A DNA stretch of 64,000 nt from positions 7,472,501 to 7,536,500 of the forward strand of contig JBBMNZ010000015.1 of the NCBI GenBank assembly GCA_037954325.1, read 5' to 3'. This DNA comes from Fistularia commersonii. Its lineage: Eukaryota; Chordata; Actinopteri; Syngnathiformes; Fistulariidae. A program made the translations under genes and the position numbers. Every line of letters begins with the position of its first letter. Within the stretch, counting starts at the first letter, position 1. The notes below the pieces were generated by a model that saw only the letters and a list, made by a program, of their open reading frames with translations, had not been told where the DNA came from and did not search any database. Shown one piece after another: positions 13,036-25,395 of the stretch.

Positions 13036-13590
13036 TGTCACGTGCCGCTGGGGCGGACTTGAGCAGGGAACCACACTTCAGAGCAGGGATGGGTTGCGGG
13101 CGGGACTGCGGACGCCGGGTTGCGGGCGGGACTGCGGACGCCGGGTTGCGGGCGGGACTGCGGACGCCGGGTTGCGGGCGGGACTGCGGACGCCGGGTTG
13201 CGGGCGGGACTGCGGACGCCGGGTTGCGGGCGGGACTGCGGACGCCGGGTTGCGGGCGGGACTGGTTGCAGACGGGACTGGTTGCAGACGGGACGGGTTG
13301 CAGACGGGACTGCGGACGCTGGGTCTCACCAGGACGGGTTGCAGACGGGACTGGGCAGGATCAGGGTAGGGTCGGGTCGGGTACGCTGCGACCAGGGAGA
13401 GGCGTCGGGCACGCAGGACGGGTTGCAGGCAGGGATAGGATCCGGTTGTGGCAGGGCTCTGCAGTTGTCTGAGAGCCACAATCCCCCGGCGCCGGGCAGA
13501 GCGTGCCGCTGCCCTTTATAGGGATCTTGATTAGCGGCATCTGCTGCAGCTGGCGCCGATTACAATTGGGATCAGGTGTGAACCCTGACA
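13036..13590. mobile_element. Candidate solo-LTR-like unit containing a minisatellite
   Basis: The unit starts TGTCACGTGCCGC and ends GTGAACCCTGACA, so it has TGTCA/TGACA ends. The 5-bp flanks are ATACC and ATATC, one mismatch apart. A TATA-like CCCTTTATAGGGATC lies at 13512-13526, as in an LTR promoter. No polymerase or primer-binding site is present nearby, so if it is an LTR it is solo. The boundary call is inferred from ends and flanks only. Confidence 0.4.
13091..13320. repeat. CpG-rich 26-bp minisatellite
   Basis: Six identical tandem copies of a 26-bp unit (it starts GGGTTGCGGGCGGGACTG and ends CGGACGCC) occupy 13091-13246. Shorter 16-18-bp variants (GGGTTGCAGACGGGACTG) follow to about 13320. 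Because 26 is not a multiple of three, all frames are read in turn, giving long but meaningless Arg/Gly/Ala-rich open frames on both strands. I reject coding. Perfect identity points to recent expansion. Confidence 0.9.
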
Positions 13591-15848
13591 ATATCTTTCT
13601 GATTTATTTGGTTATAAAACTCACCTACAGGGTAAAGATACTGTCACTCTTAAAGTACTATTTGTTCCTTAATTTAATCAAAAATGTAAATTTCTGTCAA
13701 GAAAGCAAATGCAAAGAAATTGATGTGACTGAAAAGGAGTCAGTTGTGTTTCTGACTTCTATTAGAAACTGAGACCTTGTAAGCTCACTTTATTTACTAA
13801 TTTATTTCTTTATTTACATTTGAAATCGGATAATTCTAACCCCTCTTCATTGTGCACATTTTAATAATAAAGCTGCGGTATCAAACCTCATGCATTAATT
13901 TTTCGGGTCCCCCACCATTAATTTTGTTTTTATGAATAAACGAGTTATTATTATAACACGTCAGCTCATATCATGTAACTGTTAGCTTTTGTGTGACTGT
14001 GATTTGTGCCTGTCCCTTTTTAACGTTGAAACAAAAGAGACGACAAACACAAGATGGTATATTTTCACACTGTATTTCATCAGAAACAGTATAATTCGCT
14101 ACCGACGTCTCTCCCTTTTTTATTTTCAAAAAAAGTACATTTCAGAACTTTGTGAACAGTTTCTTTTTTATGATAGTGGAAAATACAAGACATTTGGAAA
14201 AAAAAAAAACAACAAAAGAAAACGAAAACCAAGAAAATCAGGACGAATCACACAAAAGAAGATCCACGCAACACAAGAAGCCTTCATTAGTTTCCACCAC
14301 TATGAAACTCGCAACTATCCATTCCTCCGCGCGCTTGGCTGCCGCACCCCACAAATTCCAGATTTTTTTTTTTTTTTAGCGAATATTAGACCTGAGCAAA
14401 GTAACAAAGTGTCTTGCAGTTGCAGTGAAGTTCAATCCTGGTCAAGCAGTGTCAGCATGCTAACCCCCGAAATTGTACCTATTTTTTTTCCCCCTTTTTT
14501 GTTTCTTCTTCCTCTATCTTCACTGTTCATAAATACATAGATATATTTTACATCGCCGATTTGAGGTTGGTATTTTTTTTTTCTTTTTTCTCTGTAGTGC
14601 CACCATGTACCTATAGAGGAAGGGACACATCCAAATTTGACATGCATTGTCCTGGGGGGGGGTGTTGTCATGTGACCCTTGCTGTCAGAGGAGTCCAAAT
14701 TCAGCTAAAGGACAATTCTGGTTCATCAGATTTCGGCGTCTTGGGCAAAAAGGTGTGCATAAAATGGGGCGGGATGAATGGCGCGTCATCCCACGATAAA
14801 ATAAAACAAAATTAAAAACAGCACCTCTAAAGGATAATTTAGTCTACCAGGTTATGATGTGAAAATCGAATCCTATTTTGTTGGATGAGGGTGAATCGCG
14901 AAAAAAGGAGTCCAATCACCATTGAATCGACCGAATTAGATGATTTTGGTTGCTTCAACTCGACTTCAGGGTTTTTCTTTTGACTGTTTCCATGGGAAAG
15001 CCATGGGAACTCTCAAACGGCAAGAGAACGACATCCGTGTCTGCAAACAAATTTTCTCGAGCAAAATGCTTGTCAAGGATTGGCTTCTTGGCTTTTTTAA
15101 TTTCGTTTTTTTTTTTTTTTTTTTTTCATTCTTAAATAAACTGACAACAGGTGATGCCCCTTGGGTTATTTTCTCCATTTTTTTTTCTGATAAATGAAAA
15201 GGAAAGCAACAAGATGGGAAACAAGATCCCAGATGCAATAAGCCAGAATTGTCCCTTTGATGAGGACACAAAATCCGAACCAGGATCGCCTTTGAATAGC
15301 CGACGCGACTTGAACAGAAAAAAAAAAAACAAAATGTAACAAAACGCTGGCTGACAACTGGGAAATAAACAGCAGATAATTGGCGGGAGGATGGAGCTGT
15401 GGAAATGTTTTAATGAGACGAATGGAAATCACACCACATTTTCTTACTTGAAAGGCACTGCGTCTTTTTCCAGCGTGTCGGGGACTCGGTTGTTTTCTAT
15501 CGGCTACACATTTTTCCGCAATCGCGCTAAATTTTTCGCTAAGACATAGTGGAATCACACGGGGGACTAGCCTGCAGTCTATATATATATGGAGGGACGC
15601 TGTACAAAAACGACAAAAAAAAAAAATGGTCACACTTTATAAATTGCTCGAATAGTCCAGGGCCGGGGGTATCGACATTTCACTTACATTTTCTTTTCTC
15701 ATTACAGGATGAAACTTTTTTTTTTTTTTTTTTTTTTTCCAAAAAGGGCCAGATTTATTCAGCTTGAGTGAAAAGGCTAAGCTTTAATGGCTGGAGGTTA
15801 CATTCATCTGGACGGACGTTGAGCCGCTGGTGATGACAAGTGGACAGT

Positions 15849-15920
<72 letters not shown>

Positions 15921-18900
15921 CACACTCTATAACTATATCACTTAACTCTAACTATATCACTTTTTGCACCCCTAACATACACACAGCATCTACCTCGGTA
16001 TTGAAATTGAAAATAAATGGTTTTCAAATATCTACTAAAAATATGTAACGTAAGGTAGATCTTTAGATGTAATATTTTTAAAATAATTTTTTATGGTGCT
16101 GTTTTGCATTATTTTATTTATCTGATTTTGTATCCATATTACCAGTTTGTTTTTCAGCCAAAAGTTTAAATGTATATCAGGAAAATTGGTGTTTTCCGGT
16201 CAAAATTAAGTCTCCAAGGCGTCTGATTTGCCAGCAGTTAAAGGCTGACCAATCCTACCTCCAGCTCTAATTGCTATTTTTTATGTTTTATTATTTCCCA
16301 TACATAACATGAACAAATGAACAATGTTAATGAATAATGATAATTAATATTTTGATATTTGGTTTAACTTTGCATGGTACCAATATCATCAATATCTTAC
16401 TTTTGGGTAAATGGCTTTAGCTTAATTTGTTTGAGCTGCTCTGCACATGCTTTATATTTTGCTTATTATTATGAAGTCTCAACACCTTTTCTTTTGTAAA
16501 GTTATCTTTTTGATTATGCATTTAATTTACATGATTAATAATACTTCTGAAAACCAACGCTGCATTTTTTATTCTATTATAAATCACAATTTTGACAAAC
16601 CGTTTTGCCAGTCTCGTTTCAAGTTCCAATATAAGGTTTGCATTGACTCATTTTTAATTTTCATCTAAAATGGTACATTTGAATGGACATGCAACTTTTT
16701 GTTGCCAAATTGGCTAGTATTCACAGCGGCGGTGGGGGTAAATTTTGAATTGAGAAACAGGCAGTAATAGATAAACCAGGAAAATATTAATCGAGGGTTT
16801 AATGGAGGTTATTGACCAGGTAAATGCAGGTATAACCATGACTGTGCAGAGTATTTGCTTCGAACTAGCGGGACAAGTTCGTTGGATGAAACCAATTGTC
16901 ACCAAATTTAAGGTCAACCAGTTCACGAACCAATAACAAGCCAATGTCCTCTGCTCAATGCCGAACAGATTTGGACCTGACCTCAAACTTCTGAGGCGAT
17001 TTGATGACAGCGACATGGCCTGAAGCATTTTTGTGCTTCTTAGTTGACTAAGAAGTAACTTAGTTGTTCTTTGGGAATGGATGTTTTTAAAATTCATCTA
17101 TGATCGCTCCTTGACATCACTTGTTGTCATCTTTCTAGAAAGGTGCTGGTTGGCTACAGGGGCTGTAAACTTATTTTGACATTTGTGAGCATATGGAAAA
17201 AGGATGTTCATGCCCTGCATCTACAAGCACTGTGAACAAACTTGGAACTGTCCACTTGTGAACGCAACACTCGGGATTCACATCGATAAATGGACTTTAA
17301 AACTACTTAGCAGTTTCACCAAGGAACTGTGGGAGAGTTCGGGAGTGGTTGTGTTTGACAAGGCTGATTTTGGTAGTTTACTACAATGGTTGTCTCCGAA
17401 CAAATTAGTGGATATCAATGAAGGATCATGGAGATACAACTACCATTTTTCTTGTTTGTTGAGTGGAGGACGGCCAAAAATCAGCATCTAAACTCCCTGT
17501 CTTGAGAATTTTGGTGGTTCAGGCTAATCTAACCAGACAAGAGATAATACAAATAATGTAAATCCTGCTTTTACTTCCTCAGTTGCAAGAGGTCACCAGA
17601 ATATTCACTGCAATGTAATTCACTCTCCTTAGCATTTCCAATTTGCCCCTTTCTAACAGAACCTTAGGCAGTGAAAGCCAGAAAAAGACGGAGCAGCTCC
17701 ACCTCCGTTTCTTTCAATGTCCGGACATTTTTTCAAAATATTTCCCCGAGTCAGACCTTCAAAGACCCTTTTTTCCTTTTTTTTTTTTTTTCAACCAGAG
17801 GAACTAGCTTTATATAAGTGAAGGGCACTGTTGCTAAGATATAATAGGAATATCTGTGTATTGGAGGCACATTGAAAACACAAGGGCAATGTTGTGGATG
17901 TTGTGGTACAACATTTTAGTGCCGTTGATGAATTCCTGTGAAAAAGAAAAAAACTGTTTTGAAATCAAGACTTTTGGTTTTTCAACTTGTTGTTGGAAAG
18001 AAATCGGGAAAAGAAATGTAGGGTAGCGTAAAAGGCAACAGGCCGTGTCAGATATTCAAAATAAACGTCAGGGAAATGGAAACTGATGTGTGAAGAGTGC
18101 GATTAGTTTGGCTGTTTATCGATTTTATCCTGCAAAAAAAAGGCTTTGACAGACCTATTGATCCACTGTGGGTTCAATTAAAGAACTGGATTGGATTGGA
18201 CTGTAGAAAGGTGATGTGCATTAGTGTGTGATTAGTGTAGATAAGACAAGTGTGTTCTAAACTTAATACAGCGATTTGAATGGTAACTATTGCAATAACA
18301 TAAAACCTGCATTAGATCTATGTCCAATCTTCGGGGTTTTTGTGGAAGATTCCCCGAAACCTGTTCTCTTGTGCCTCGAAAGGGTTGAAATTTTTGGAAA
18401 TTATTATGAAAACCCCTTATCTCCCTCACAATATCCATACCAATTATATGACTACATTTGTTTCATGCAAATTCATGCAGCACTGGCACAAAGTCAAACT
18501 GTTTGCAGATGACACCCCAATAAAAAAAAATTCTCTGGTGACCCAGAGAATCCAAAAAAACGTGATCAAGTTTTTTTCTTGCTCCTAAGCCATAGCATGC
18601 TACTTATTGCATGGGCTCAGTCACCTTACATCTGATGAATTTCTGCCAAATTCCAAGTTTCTATCATTTGGAGCCCAATATTCAGAAAACGTTTCATTCT
18701 CATTGCTTTAGCATCAACACTCAAGCTACTCAGTGCCGTCTTATTTTGTTGCTAACCCGGATGGGTTTATTATCTGTTGGTTGTATTTCTTGCTGAGAGG
18801 CGCAGATAAATTTATTTTGTGTCTGTCCGATGATTTATTTTTAAAATAACAAAACAGCCCTGGTAGTTGACTGCCTGCTCATACCTGCTCGCCACAAATT

Positions 18901-20599
18901 TATTTAGCTTCCACAAAATTTTTGACTGACTTCACTGGTAATGTTGTTTTTTTTTCTTAATGCATGGACATCTTTTTATTTTTTTATTTAACCTTTATTT
19001 AACAAGAAAAAAGTCAGACATTGCTGACTTTTGAAACCTCTTGTACTTTAGTTTCTAAGCAGCTTCCCTGCTATCTATTATTCTGAAGAAGGTCTTGATG
19101 GCAATCAGTTTGAGCTTGAGAAATATCACGTCTTACCCCATATTCAGGTTTTGACCATCACCTGTGCGTGAAAACATACTTTGGCATTTACTTGATAACA
19201 TTTGCGCCGTTCGTGAGAGAATGGGTACGATTGGATTGGACAAACTGTGCTCCATGCAAATGTCACGGGCGACTTCCCATTCCGTGGCGGCAGTGACGGA
19301 ATGTGCTGGTTTAGTTCATAAATGACACCTACGATGGCTAAAACACCTTGAATACACTTGGCATATTTGGTCACGTGATCACGGCTTGAAGAACTTTGAG
19401 GAAAACTACTGTGTGTGCGCGTATTACCCAAGATTGACCAATGAGAAAACACAGTATTGTATTGTACATAAGTTGTAGATGACTGGAATTGAAACTGCCG
19501 TATTTTAGCATGACTTAGTTTACAAGTCAGACACTAGAGTTTTTAATTGATATTTTCATATTTAAAGAGAAAAAAGGTTGTACATATGTCGTCAGTCTTC
19601 ACGGGATATTATCGTTTTGGCTAACAAAGGTATGTTTTCCATTGAATGATGGAACTTGAAGAGAAACATCACTATAAATGAATAACGCCCAAGATTCTTA
19701 AAGAATAAGGATGATATTATGAGGGAAATAATCATACTTGTCCCCAAAATTTGCTGCTTAAAATGTTTCTTTTTTTTTTTTTTGAGAAGAATCATACCCC
19801 AGGAATACCCTAGCGACAACAGTAAAAATTAATTGTCCAGATTATAAGTTACGTTTAACCTTGACACAAATGCACGAAAAACACTTAGTATGTTTTGGTC
19901 ACGTGATCATTTTCTGACTTCACAAGTACTTACAAGCGTATGATTTTACACCGAATGCATGTTCAGGTTTTCAAATGAGAACCAGATCCAAATCAGTTCT
20001 AGATTACAGAGTGACCCTTTTGTTTAGATGAATATTAATTGTATAATCCCCAATCATTTAACATTTGTGAAACATCACACAAACCTAATGTTTTTTTACA
20101 TTGGATATTGGACGGCATGTCAAGTTTTTTTTTTTTTTTTTTTCTTTTGTGTTGTCTCCGTAATGAGTACCCAGTTTTTCAAGACTCTCATGAAATCTCT
20201 TGGAAAACAAACAAAACAAGAAAAAAAAAAAAAAAATAAAGTAAAAAAAAAAGGAAACAACCTAATGACAGCAAACATGTACAGAAATACAGTAACTTTG
20301 CAAAAAAAAAAAATAAAAACAACAACAAAAACAAAACCAAAAAAAAAACCCCAAACAAAACAGGCATGCTAATATTCTAATTTCTAGCCCTGGAAATAAC
20401 ACAAAAAAAACAAGAAAAAAGCTAAATACGCAGTAATGTCTGCACATTATTTAACAAAGTATTAACAAAGAAAAAAAATAAAAAATAAAAAGACCCACAA
20501 TCCATTACTAGGATGACTACTGCATAAGGAATAGTGGTGTTGGTAATGTATCAGTCTTATGTTGTGAAGGCAGTTTTCTGTGAGGTGAAGCTACAATTC
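13591..20599. other. Downstream flank of ncam1; no gene supported
   Basis: A mix of unique AT-rich DNA, homopolymers and a (TG)n run. Frames at 16714-17097 (minus) and 17204-17491 (plus) have a less biased composition but no domain that I recognise and no clear splice sites. A short T-rich stretch at 18970-19010 (TTTATTTAACCTTTATTTAA) is a common repeat motif. No exon or RNA gene is supported. Confidence 0.45.
15852..15919. repeat. (TG)n microsatellite
   Basis: About 34 uninterrupted TG units. It gives a poly-Cys/Val reading that is not a gene. Confidence 0.97.
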
Positions 20600-21403
20600 A
20601 GCCCGATAGTAAAACAATTCTGTTCCGCCGGCGATTCAATTTAATATTCCACACGATATGTGGAGTTTTAATGAAACCTTCCACTTCTCTTCAGCTAAGG
20701 CATGCACTTTACTCTTCCTCGGTCAGTAAACACCAGTGTTGCCAGAAGTTTGCAGTATTTTTACAAGACATCTTATCACGTATTCCGTAATTTGAAGAAA
20801 AAAAATCGAACCCAATAGTTGAATTTGACGCCTCCGCTGGAACATCCTACGCAATTTGTCAGACAAGTCGAGAAGAATTACGGTATCAGACGAAGTTCAT
20901 CCCTAGGGGTCAGTATAATATTATAAATGATCATTTATCCAATCACCATCCGTATCATGTTTATATCAAACGCAATGGTCGTAATGTTGAATTTTTGCCC
21001 GTTTAATTCCTAAACCGACACACAAAAGGATAAAAATGGAAAATAAAAGGGGTTAGAACATCATAATAGATGATGTGGCTTTCGGCGATACCGCTGCAGT
21101 CGACGTCTGGCAACACTGGAAGACACTTCTTTTGGCATGTTTTTTTTAGTGTTTTTTTTTTTTGTTTGTTTGTTTGTTTGTTTTCCTTTTGATAGGATAG
21201 GGTGCGTGACATTAGTTTTAGATTTCAGTGACTGTGACCCTGCCCCCCCTTCCCCGCCACCCGAACCTCCCTTGTCCCCCCCAACCCCACCATTAACATC
21301 TTAGGGGACCCCCGCCCCACAACCCCCCCCCAAAAAAAAAAAAAAAAAAAATGATGACATCACTCTCTCTGCCTGGGTGGGGCGGGGGGGCAGGACAAGC
21401 CCA
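20600..21403 (-). other. ncam1: 3' UTR of transmembrane ncam1 transcripts (end not resolved)
   Basis: Sequence past the TAA is G-rich on the minus strand, with long G and T runs just downstream (21240-21350) typical of UTR rather than coding DNA. An ATTAAA occurs on the minus strand at 20640-20645 and could be a poly(A) signal, but other weak signals exist further down and the end cannot be fixed without transcript data. Confidence 0.4.
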
Positions 21404-21524
21404 TTACGCTTTGCTCTCGTTGCCGTTGGCCTGGGGTGCTTCGTTGGGGACGGTCTTGACCTCGGATGTGGCGTTCTGCACCTCTGCCCCGCCCTTGGCA
21501 TTTTCATCCTTCACCGCCTTACCG
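21404..21524 (-). CDS. ncam1: ncam1 last exon: conserved C-terminus of transmembrane forms
   Basis: The acceptor is a run of 25 T followed by GCTGCAG. The exon begins C, GGT AAG, giving GKAVKDENAKGGAEVQNAT and then SEVKTVPNEAPQ and the terminal NESKA before a TAA stop. Mammalian NCAM1 ends EVKTVPNDATQ...NESKA, so this is the shared C-terminus of NCAM-140 and NCAM-180. The first half of the coding part is diverged from mammals. The first base completes GA to GAC (Asp) from either upstream exon. The bases just inside the exon, CGGTAAGG, also resemble a 5' splice site. Confidence 0.95.
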
Positions 21525-21531
21525 CTGCAGC

Positions 21532-21556
21532 AAAAAAAAAAAAAAAAAAAAAAAAA
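21532..21556 (-). promoter_or_regulatory. T25 polypyrimidine tract of the last ncam1 exon
   Basis: On the minus strand 25 consecutive T precede GCTGCAG at the acceptor. It serves as the polypyrimidine tract and is a likely site of length variation. Confidence 0.7.
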
Positions 21557-23027
21557 TTATTCTTTTTTATTTCTTCTTAGCAAGTGCCAACACAAGGCTT
21601 TTGTACCATTTTTTTTAAACAAAAGGAAAAGTGAGCGGGAAAAAATGGGTGATGGGGGTAAAAAAAACAAACAAAAAAAACAACAAAACAAACGAAAAAA
21701 AAAAAAAAAACATGCAGGTTGCTGCGAGGGAATTTGTTTTTCCCTTCTGGAACTGAATGCATTTCACACATAATTGGATCAAGCTCGCTATCCGAGCCAT
21801 GCATCAAATAAGAAGGCGCAGGGATGTCACAGCTATTTTCCTGGAACAATGAACGCTGATGTGGAATGAGACGGGGGGCCGGTACAGTCGACACAATGCA
21901 CGGGGAGATGGGAAAAAAAAAAAAAAAAAAAAAAAAAGCTGAGCCGCAACCTACAAGCCCAATCTTCAAGACACAAGAGGATTATGTTCTGTCTGGACCG
22001 AGCGCTCGCACAATGAGAAGAGACTTTAAGCTCGCTGGAGTGGAACGTTTTACAATGTGCCCTCTCTTGGAATATATTTGTAATAATATGAGGCTCTAGA
22101 TTGTGTGCTGGAACTTAGCACGCCTTGCTCCACTACTCCAATATCCAATATCGGATCCATAATTCGGGAGCTGATATTTTCAATGCCGATGCTGTTTTAT
22201 GAAAACAATACTGGTCATGTTCATAAGCCTGATTTTTTTTTTTTTTTTTTTAGTGTGTAAGGTTATAGTAGAACACCTGCAGTTTTTTTTTTTTCCTATT
22301 TTAAATCCTTTTTTAAACGGTCACATTCTTGACTGAGTAGTGTGATAAAACAGCATGAGAAAAGAGTAGGAAGATAATTTATTGGGTGTTCTTGTGTGAT
22401 GCCACCGGTATGGCTGAAATTATTTTCCTGAGGGATTTTTCCACCAGGCTTTATCATCAAGGTATATTTTCCCCTCTGCTTATTTTCCTCCACAACTGCA
22501 TGAGATGTTTTTTTTTATATATAAAAAAAGCTGATACATGAGTGCCTGACAATGTAATATTTATGGATGTAATATTGCTGGGTTTTTATAGCCCATAAAA
22601 AAAGGAATGTTTTTTATATTCCAGAGGGACGTTGGGTTCATATAGCGAGAGATGGGGGCTTTGGTCCTGTCAAAACACCGAGGTGATGTTGATCTTGCAG
22701 ACTTCCACGCTGACTTGTTCTGGTAAGAGCCAGTGAGCAAGCTGTGCTACGAGGCTGGAAGCGAACACACAGTAACTGTTCATTTTTCTGTTACAACTTC
22801 CCCCGCCAAGTTCGCAGGAACAACCCGAATAGCTGTGAATGAGAATTTGTAATTAACGCTGAGTAGTTGGGCTATAATCGTATTCTCCTAAGCCTTGAAG
22901 AAAATCTCATCCTTTTTCTTTGAACGCCTGAGGTTGATGTGATTCTTATTTGAGCAGCAGCAATAATAGACCAGGCGGTGGCCATTTCTCCATATGCTGT
23001 GCATATCAGTATTTGTATATGTACATG

Positions 23028-23267
23028 TACAGGACTAACTCAGAAAATTAGAATATTGTGATACAGTTCTTTATCTTTTAAAACAATTAAAAAAACAAAA
23101 ATTACTTTTTCATGATATTCTAATATTTTGATATAGGATTTTTGAATTTTCTTAAGATGTAAGCCATAATCAGCGATATTAAAATAATAAAAGGCTTGCA
23201 ATATTTCAGTTGATTTGTAATGAATCCAGAATGTATGACATTTTTGTTTGTCTGAGACAGACCTGTA
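23028..23267. mobile_element. Palindromic MITE, copy B
   Basis: From TACAGGACTAACTCAGAAAA to GTCTGAGACAGACCTGTA. Interior in the same orientation as copy A, with about 50 bp of the right arm deleted. Confidence 0.85.
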
Positions 23268-23474
23268 TGTATGTGTATATATGCATGCATGCATGTATGT
23301 AAATATTGTATGTCTTTATGTGTGCATGGATGCATGCTTGCATGTATTATGTATGTATGAATACATGTTTGTACTTGCACACATACGTTCACATAGGTAT
23401 GTATGTAAATATTGTTTGTATGTATGTATGTACATATACATTTTTGCATACATGCATGTATGTATGCATGCATG
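23268..23474. repeat. TGTA/CATG microsatellite between two MITEs
   Basis: Imperfect ATGTATGTATGCATGCATG text fills exactly the interval between copies B and C of the palindromic element. Confidence 0.9.
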
Positions 23475-23767
23475 TACAGGACTGTCTCAGAAAATTAGAA
23501 TATTGTGATAAATTTCTTTATCTATCTGTAATGCAATCACAAAAAACAAAAATGTCATACATTCTGGATTCATTACAAATCAACTGAAATATTGCAAGCC
23601 TTTTATCATTTTAATATTGCTGATTATAGTTTACATCTTATGAAAACTCAAAAATCCCATCTCAAAATATTAGAATCTCATGAAAAAGTATTTTTTGTAT
23701 TTTTAATTGCATTACAGAAGATAAAGAACTTTATCACAATATTCTAATTTTCTGAGACAGTCCTGTA
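23475..23767. mobile_element. Palindromic MITE, copy C, with shared 180-bp flank
   Basis: From TACAGGACTGTCTCAGAAAA to TTTTCTGAGACAGTCCTGTA, interior inverted relative to copy A. The 180 bp after it (23768-23947) is the reverse complement of the 180 bp before copy A (8978-9157). Confidence 0.88.
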
Positions 23768-24941
23768 TGTGTTGGATCACTTTGAAAACAGATAAGACAC
23801 CAAATAAGAGTACTCTCATTGCATAACACACATTTTTTTGGGGGGGCCTATACTGTTTGGAATTTATTTTTGGACAAAGGAAAAAATGATTTTTGTTATA
23901 GCTTCGAAGAGTTTTTCTTTTTCTACTTTTTCCTGTTCATTTAGTCAGTAAAATTGTTTACTGTTCAACTCATTTTTACTGGTCCTTATTACTTTTGTGA
24001 GACACCTCAGCCATATCTCTTTCCCGAGCCTAAGTAGATGTTTAGTGCTTACATGTCCGAGTCTACAAGCGCTACACAAACATTCCTGGGTCGATTCTCC
24101 TGGTGTGTCAAAGTGCTGGTGAGAAAGACACTGAACCCCAACTCCTCATGGATCATCCATGATAGGTTAATTGCAAAGACTGAGTTTCCCTACAAGGGAT
24201 TAATAATTTATAATTATAAGTTGTGTTTGCAGGAGGGAAACCGATACGTTATAAAGGCAGGTGTTGCATTTTCAGCCGTGAGGGTTAATCGATGACTTAG
24301 GTGGATTAACAGGAAATGACAGACAGGTGGTCAGAGGTTTGAGGTGGTGGTGGTTGAGCGATGCAGTCACTGGTGGCGTCACTAACAATCAGCTTTTACT
24401 GAACTTTTTGAATGTCCTGACAATGATCCTCATACTTTTATTTAAATAAATACATTCCCCCGGAGCTTGAAAGTTAGCTTATAGTTCCAATAAGATCTAC
24501 CTTTTTTCTCAATCAAATAAATGCATTTTTTAACCTTATTCTCATTACATGAGGTATTTTTCATTCTTTTATTTTCTTTATTTTTATTTTCTTTATTCTC
24601 AGAGCCATATGAATCATATGAATTGGGTGACTGGCAGCAGATTAGAGCTGCAGAAATTAAATTATACATTAGGAGAAAATTCTATAAATACATATAAATG
24701 CATATAAATATATTTCATCTTAATTTTTCTATTTTTTTAAACTATTTTCTGTCAAGATACCTGTATACATACATTTACATATAAATATTTGTATATTTTT
24801 TTTACATAATTATCATTACTATTATATTATATATTATAATTATTATATTATATTATTATAGCATTATTATTACCAATGATGATAATAATAATCATAATAA
24901 TAATTATGATTATTATTATAATTATTATACAATAACATTGC

Positions 24942-24977
<36 letters not shown>

Positions 24978-25395
24978 GTAACAACAACAACAACAACAAC
25001 AATAATAATAATAATCTAAGCACGACTGCAATGTTTTATTAGTTCTGAGGACTTGATGGTGGAAACTAATCCAAGTTATTAACAGCTTTCGCATTGCAGA
25101 AACTTTTTTGACAGTTCTTAGAAACTTTCCGAACAAAGTTTTTTTTTTTTCTGCATTCGGACAACAGAAGACCTCCGGTTACTAGTACCATTTTAGCACC
25201 TTCTCTTTGGACGCCACCATAGGGGACTCCTAGGTGGTAGGTGCTTGGCGACTGGTGGAACTCCTAAGCCTCGTTCCATTACCAGATACTTCCTGCGTCG
25301 AAATATGATTTAACCCCCCCTCCCCACGCCGTGATGCCTGTGACGTCACCAGTGACAATCAAGCATGGAAGGATGCTGATGGAAAGGGTTCATAC

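Larger units (their letters stand above)
21557..25395 (-). other. Intron before the last ncam1 exon
   Basis: It holds homopolymers, two palindromic MITEs with a TGTA/CATG microsatellite between them, an (AAT/AAC)n tract at 24935-25013, and otherwise unique non-coding DNA. 22630-22960 is of normal complexity, but no minus-strand exon was found there. Confidence 0.7.

Noticed and set aside
12905..13521. Long Arg/Gly/Ala-rich open frames on both strands
   Set aside because: They are the reading of a 26-bp GC-rich minisatellite, open in all frames by lack of stop codons in the unit.
16714..17491. Two open frames of about 95-127 codons on opposite strands
   Set aside because: No recognisable domain, no splice sites or start context of note, and no LINE or transposase motif.
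18970..19015. Cluster of AATAAA on the minus strand as ncam1 poly(A) site
   Set aside because: The text TTTATTTAACCTTTATTTAA is a common dispersed-repeat motif, 2.4 kb from the stop, with no supporting evidence.
22680..22740. Plus-strand text reading VDLADFHADLF, like the mammalian NCAM-180 block DIDLAKDVFAAL
   Set aside because: It is on the wrong strand for ncam1, and the resemblance is short.
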